From Halichondria panicea (lineage: Eukaryota; Porifera; Demospongiae; Suberitida; Halichondriidae), in the NCBI RefSeq assembly GCF_963675165.1, contig NC_087377.1, forward strand, positions 15,248,198 to 15,312,197: 64,000 bases of DNA. The letters run 5' to 3'. Positions within the stretch are counted from its first letter, which is position 1. Each line of letters begins with the position of its first letter. Under the pieces are notes generated by a model that searched no databases, was not told the DNA's origin, and saw nothing but the letters and a program-made list of their open reading frames with translations. The translations under genes were made by a program, and so were the position numbers. Shown piece by piece: positions 58,601 through 64,000 of the stretch.

Positions 58601-61600
58601 AGGAGTCAACACGAACAGAGATGGTCTCATCATTTTCATAAATGGCATCTTGAGTGGTATTGAAGGAGATGCAGTAAGTATCAGGGGAGGAGCTAAAACT
58701 GAAAAAAGTAGAAGCCGGGAAATCATGGTCTGAACCCGTGCTTGCAGAGCCTCCAGAGATGGACACACTGATAGCCACCTGTCGTTCCAGTTGACCAGTG
58801 ATGTTGACACACACGCTGCTACTGTCACCTTCATTCACTAACACTTCAGCTTGGCCAAACGTTACCATGACCACTGGGCACAGGGATAGAAACATTGTTG
58901 TATTATTGACGTAACACAGTTTTTGACAAATATTGCAGACTTCTACACAAAGTTAATATTGGCATGCCAATTAACAGTATATTATTAAAAAGGTATTAAT
59001 CAAATTCGTGGAGTATCCGAACTTAAGCACAATCATAGTAATACACACTGGCTACAGAGGAAATTTGAACTTAGATATGCTGGCTACAGGGAAATTTAGT
59101 TAGACAAGAATCAACAGATTAAACTCACTATCTGCTTCATCCTCCTCAATATAAACAACAGCATAGCGAGTTCCAATGACGGACACACGAGCCGTGTCAT
59201 TCAAGTGGACAGTGAAGTTCTCAAACAACTCTTCCACTGCCTCATCGTTGAGGATGCTCACATTGAAGTAGACCACGTTTCCAACCCCCAGTCCAATAGG
59301 GAGAATCAACATCATACTCAAAAGCTCCTCATAGTCAAGGCCTGCAAATCAATGAAAAAGTAATTATTGCACTAATGAAAAGTAGCTTTAGAGTCTCTCA
59401 TTGGCCCTGCACACGGCTGAGCTGAGTGTCAGAACTAGCCCCACCCCCCTTCTGCAGCAACTCTATTGAGTCAGCAAACATATACATGGCAATAATTATG
59501 TTCTAACCCAGAGTACTAAAACGCCAAACCAGGCGGTGTACGGTTAGCTCATAAAACAGTGGCCTATAGACCAAACCACAAACAGAAGTTGTGTTCCAAC
59601 CACAATACTTTCAAGAACCACGTACCTGGAGTAGCAGTACCAGCTTGTGTTAATGTCAACACACTCTGTTCCAACTCCAAACTGCCATCCAAAATCTCAA
59701 CTCCAACTCTCAGATACACATTAGTCTCGTTTACAGTGAAACTGGAACTAATAAGTCCGACTCCAAGCACTGGAGGGGTGGGGAATTGAATTTACAAACT
59801 ATGATTGTATCAAGACTTATGAAGCTAGCATTTCCCCATGCTAAACGTTTATATGCAGTAAATCCTGTCCGTGGTGGTCAGTATGCAGATTTAAACTCAC
59901 CATCTGTCTCATCTTCCCTGATATCAACAACAGCATAGCGAGTTCCAATGACAGACACACGAGCCGTGTCATTCAAGTGGACAGTGAAGTTCTCAAACAT
60001 CTCTTCCACTGCCGCATCGTTGAGGATACTCACATTGAAGTAGACCACGTCTCCAACCCCTAGTCCACTCGGGAGAATCAACATCATACTCAAAATATCC
60101 TCATAGTCAAGGCCTGCAAATCAAGGTAAATGAAAATACTGTATAATTATTGGCAAGTGATTGGCATGTACGGGTATAAGCCCTTTATGTAGAGGTTTAT
60201 AGATTTATATTGCGTTCCAACCACAATACTTTAAAGAACCACGTACCTGGAGTAGCAGTACCAGCTTGTGTTGATATCAACACACTCTGTTCCAACTCTA
60301 AACTGCCATCCAGAATCTGAACTCCAACAGTCAGATAGCCATCAGTCTCATTCACAGTGAAACTGGAACTAATGAGCCCGACTCCAAGCACTGGAGGGAG
60401 AGGGGGAATTAAAGTTACAATCTATGACATAATAATATGACAACCCATTCCAAGCTTTTATATACAGTGAAAATATTGTATGTCTTGTATGGTGATCTCC
60501 AGATGACATAAACGGCAAGCTAAATTTGAGTTACAGTGTACGACCATGTACAATAGACAGGTTTCCCTAAACTGAGAGAAGTGCAGAGACCTACCATCAT
60601 CGTCTAAGATAGACACAGTAGCATTGTCAGGTGACAGGATGTTTACAGGGTCACTGGTGGACAGCTCCACATAAAAACGTTCAATGTCCTCCACTGCACT
60701 GTCTTCGAGGATCACAATGTCCACACATGACATGGAGTTCACTGGAGAACCAGCAGCAAAGCTCAGAGTGTAGTCCGTCACTGAGGTGTAGTCAGAACCA
60801 GCTGTGGAAATTACAGACAACCATCATGCATGTTCTGCACATTGGATCAATTTCCCAGAAGAACACAACATGCCAAACAAAATTGTGGGGGTAAAACAGT
60901 GGTGCATGGTGTTATATAATTAACACCTCTGAGCAATAATGCAGTTTTTTGGTTACCAAAATTAATGTGTTCACTCTAGCACACATGCACAAAACTTCTC
61001 ATAAAGCTAAAACGGGACATAACTTTGTGGACATACCAGTAGCTGTTCCTACGCTGTCAGTGGTAGTGATATTGACGGCCACTTCCCGGGCCAGCTCCCC
61101 TCCGAGCAGAACAGCACACACAGACACATTGCCATCACTCTCGGCCACGTTGTAAGCATCTAGGGCCAGACTCACGTTGGCATCTGGAAGTAACAGATTG
61201 GAAGAAGGCAGACACATTTTACAATATTCCACTGACTGGCAGTTTAATTAGTATAACTATAGCCATACACTTGTAGCTATAAAAGAGATGTGGTGGTATA
61301 GGTTTGCTATCCACTCAATCTTTAACAATAAAAAACGTACGTTGGAATACTCTAACACTGCATGGATACCGTGAGAACACAAAATGTATAAGGTAAACTC
61401 ACAGTCATTGTTTGAGATGACCACAGTAGCGTTGGCTGGCATGAGAGTAACTCCAGGGTCTACACTGCTCAGTACCAGATTAAAGTACTCGTCAGTCTCC
61501 ACCAAATCATCAGCCAGAATGCTCACATTCACACATAGCTCTGATCGAGGTAGTTCTCTCTTTCTTCTGCCTATTGCTGGTGGCAATGGTTCGAACACAA

Positions 61601-64000
61601 ACTCCAACCCTGACAAGACTTCCATCAGTTGAACATAGTCCTCTCCTCCTGTTTAGAAGAATGATACCATGGTTAGTCGTATTGATTTATGGATTTTGAG
61701 ATTGTCATTCAATATGAGGATTTTGCAATATTTGTCGAAAGCACAAGAATAGTACCGTGTATATACCGTGTATTATTATATAATATTATGTACTATTTAC
61801 CAATAGCTGATCCATCCTGACTCTCCACTCTGATGACAACCTCTCTGTCCAGCTCTCCAGAGAAGAGCTCTACACACACCTCCAAGATGTAACCCTCTCC
61901 AATGGCGTCCTCCTCAGGCACTGGGTACACACTCTGAGAGAACCCAAATCTCACCGCTGGTAAGGTGGAAACGGCGGGATAAATAAGTATTATATACTAT
62001 TTGGAGCAAAAAATGCTCAAGAATGTTTTAAGTACAAATTAAAGTTGATACTATACACATTCATTTAAGTTTAGTTTAGTTGTAGTTAGCTATATTATTA
62101 TACGTAAGTGATACTATAATTATTATTGTACTTACAGGTGCATGATTTATATTTACCAAAGTTGATATACGCTTTTGGATATTGATTCCAGGTAGCTATA
62201 ATTATGTTAGTGATGTAGTACATGTATACATACAAGTGGGTGGGTTGCATGAACTCACTTCCACTGTCAATGATGTAAATTTGTGAGATGCGGTTGTTCA
62301 ATTTCACTCTGTCATCTCGAGAGCCCATCACTACAGAGAAATGTTCGGAGGCCTCCAGCAAGTTGTCCATTGCTATGGAGATGTTAATACACTGCTCCTC
62401 GGATTCAGTGAAGGTGAGAACAATAGAACCCATTCCAGTTTCAAATGAGAAGTCATCATCATCTGCACACAATACATACAGTAAAAGTACAGACTCCACT
62501 TGGCTCAGGAAATTCTTGTAATTAACCAAGAGGTACAATAACACATGCAATAATTTCTCAGTTCTCTGTAGATGTATTCAACAGCCTATAAGGCATCCTC
62601 ATGCACCTGTTGCATCTCCAGACACAGTGAAGACCATGGCATTGACGCTGGTCTCCAGCTCTCCGGACAGAGAGACACACACCTCAATCACTCCTGCTGA
62701 TTCTGCTACCATTTCCGATTCTGGTTGCAGATCAAGAGTTACACCTGAGGGATAGAAGAAAAAAGCATGCAATAACCATCACTGTGAACAATCAAGATAT
62801 TTACAACAGCTTGAGGAGTATCAGACTTGCCTGCACATTCATGGGTATCAGCTAGTTAATATAGATAGGCAGTGGTTAGGTATAAGACTGCATGTATAGC
62901 TAGAGCCATTAGCAGTGGCGTAGGAAGGGGGGCTCCAGGGGCTGGAGCCCCCATCTTTCGAGGCTATATGACTTATCAAGCTGCACTATGTAGATATATC
63001 CATACTTTTTTCCATTTAAAAAACTAAATCCCCCCCATAGAGAAATTGCTTCCCACGTCACTGCATTAGTATATACAGTCATTATAATTATGCAGGGGAC
63101 AACACCACATACTATAGTATACTCTAGAGACTTGAATTATACATCAAACACTGTACTACACAACTCACAGTCATCATCTAAGCTGCACTATGTAGATATA
63201 TCCATACTTTTTCCATTTAAAAAACAAAATCCCCCCCCCATAGAGAAATTGCTTCCCACGTCACTGCATTAGTATATACAGTCATTATATGCAGGGGACA
63301 GCAACACGTACTATAATAATTATACTCTAGAGACTTGAATTATACATCAAACACTGTACTACACAACTCACAGTCATCATCTAGTATTGAGATTAGTGTG
63401 GACTCTTGCTTGAACTCTACACACGAGTCGTTGGTGGTCAGAACAGCCATAAACTGCTCAGTCTGTTCGTAGATATCATCATCGACGATATTGATGGTCA
63501 CACACATGTCCTGATCAGCATTGTCGGGCGTGAAAGTCAATTCGTAAGAGTCAGCACTAAAGTCCGCTGGAGTTGGAGAGGGTAGTGGCCCTAGTGGGGT
63601 GGGGGTGGAGGTTTAAAAAGTGGACCTTATAAAGTTGCAGTTTTTTTTAAACAACATTTTGCCTTGTCTCAAAAGTGACCTATTTTTACAGCTCTTTTAG
63701 GGCCAAAAATAGTTCACTACAAGTTATTATATTAGCTTACATGAGTACATAAACGATGATTTACCACATGCACAAAATACAGTACAGCACATGTGTCACT
63801 CACAAGTTAAAATATCCTCTGTAGTTAATGTGATGCTTGCATTTCTTTTGAGCACTCCATCGCAGATGTACACACACAAGGTGACGTTGCCGGCTGATTC
63901 CTCCACTTCCACAAATGGATCTCTGAAATCCACAAGCAACCCTACCGGAGACAAAAAAGCTGTCATAAGTACTTTCAATGGTAATTGAACTAGCTCTGTC
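55618..64000 (-). CDS. Second Calx-beta protein gene (paralogue), 3' part, 19 exons visible
   Basis: Exons from 3' to 5': 55618-55763 (stop 55618-55620), 56294-56449, 56638-56787, 57452-57580, 57677-57886, 58099-58233, 58541-58873, 59129-59341, 59626-59769, 59901-60113, 60247-60390, 60595-60801, 61037-61183, 61403-61648, 61801-61956, 62259-62462, 62607-62744, 63372-63590 and 63804-63941. They correspond one-to-one with exons 57 to 39 of the first gene, with phase 1 throughout, the same unsplit Calx-beta repeat (58541-58873) and the same two tandem Cys-less repeats (59129-60390). Eight Calx-beta repeats and the C-terminal FN3/Ig-like module are visible, with no frame lesion. The N-terminal half and start lie beyond base 64000, so whether it has sushi/NIDO/Ig modules is unknown. 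The product is probably secreted like its neighbour. Confidence 0.85.
56206..56234. repeat. Solo terminus of the TACCGTATAGCG MITE family
   Basis: CGCAAAAATTCCCCGCTATA followed by CGGTA, the right end of the family without a matching left end nearby. It lies in the intron before the penultimate exon of the paralogue, about 60 bases from that exon's donor. Confidence 0.5.
62913..63063. mobile_element. 151-bp MITE in an intron of the paralogue
   Basis: CAGTGGCGTAGGAAGGGGGG at the left, GCTTCCCACGTCACTG at the right, with GGCTCCAGGGGCTGGAGCC inside. It is the inverted-orientation relative of 49501-49677; both contain GGAAGCAATTT-like subterminal sequence. Confidence 0.65.
62980..63383. repeat. 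Tandem duplication of about 200 bp that copies a splice donor
   Basis: 62980-63180 and 63181-63383 are tandem copies starting AGCTGCACTATGTAGATATA and ending ACTCACAGTCATCATCTA. The right copy ends within a true exon (63372-63590), so the left copy carries a duplicated donor plus about a dozen bases of exon without the rest. Part of the MITE at 62913-63063 is included in the duplication. Confidence 0.8.

Noticed and set aside
55618-64000. Treating the second Calx-beta block as 5' exons of the first gene
   Set aside because: It ends in its own stop codon with the same C-terminal module and 3' UTR-like sequence, and the first gene has its own signal peptide at 52875.

Overview
This is animal (eukaryotic) nuclear DNA. 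It has multi-exon genes with GT/AG introns, many short inverted-repeat transposons, a two-exon piggyBac transposase, and a very large secreted protein built from Calx-beta, sushi, NIDO and Ig modules. The domain mix, the short introns and the abundance of small palindromes (ataattat, tacgta, gcatgc) suggest a marine sponge (demosponge, Amphimedon-like). That assignment is an inference; no marker in the window proves the species.

Layout. (1) 1-11313: a piggyBac-type array. A 5201-bp unit (912-6112 and 6113-11313) is tandemly duplicated with no difference I noticed. An incomplete further unit lies at 1-911. Each unit carries a minus-strand transposase of 568 aa with an intact DDD core and C-terminal zinc-binding region. 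Its single intron contains a minisatellite of about 157 bp per repeat with long G runs followed by TTAGGG. (2) 11314-15658: nested and dispersed small transposons, plus one weak candidate for a tiny minus-strand gene. (3) 15659-21666: a complete 12-exon kanadaptin gene (SLC4A1AP) on the plus strand, with an FHA domain. (4) 22144-52875: one giant minus-strand gene for which I could place 57 exons (about 3590 aa): signal peptide, sushi, NIDO region, 10 more sushi, Ig, 19 Calx-beta repeats, and a C-terminal FN3/Ig-like module with no membrane segment. (5) 52876-55617: a spacer holding a 1.34-kb inverted-repeat element. (6) 55618 to the window end: the 3' part (19 exons) of a second gene, collinear exon-for-exon with the first, so a tandem paralogue whose 5' end lies outside the window.

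How the genes relate. Kanadaptin and the giant gene are convergent, with 477 bp between their stop codons. The two Calx-beta genes run head-to-tail. Secreted, repetitive Calx-beta proteins in sponges include the aggregation factors that mediate cell adhesion and self-recognition. The proteins here share the Calx-beta core but have a sushi/NIDO/Ig N-terminus, and I see no wreath domain, so I call them aggregation-factor-like extracellular proteins only. Two reading-frame lesions sit in sushi exons of the complete gene (a 14-bp tandem duplication and a 2-bp deletion). Both exons are phase 1-1, so skipping either one keeps the frame. Exon borders were placed by eye from splice consensus, frame continuity and comparison of the two paralogues.
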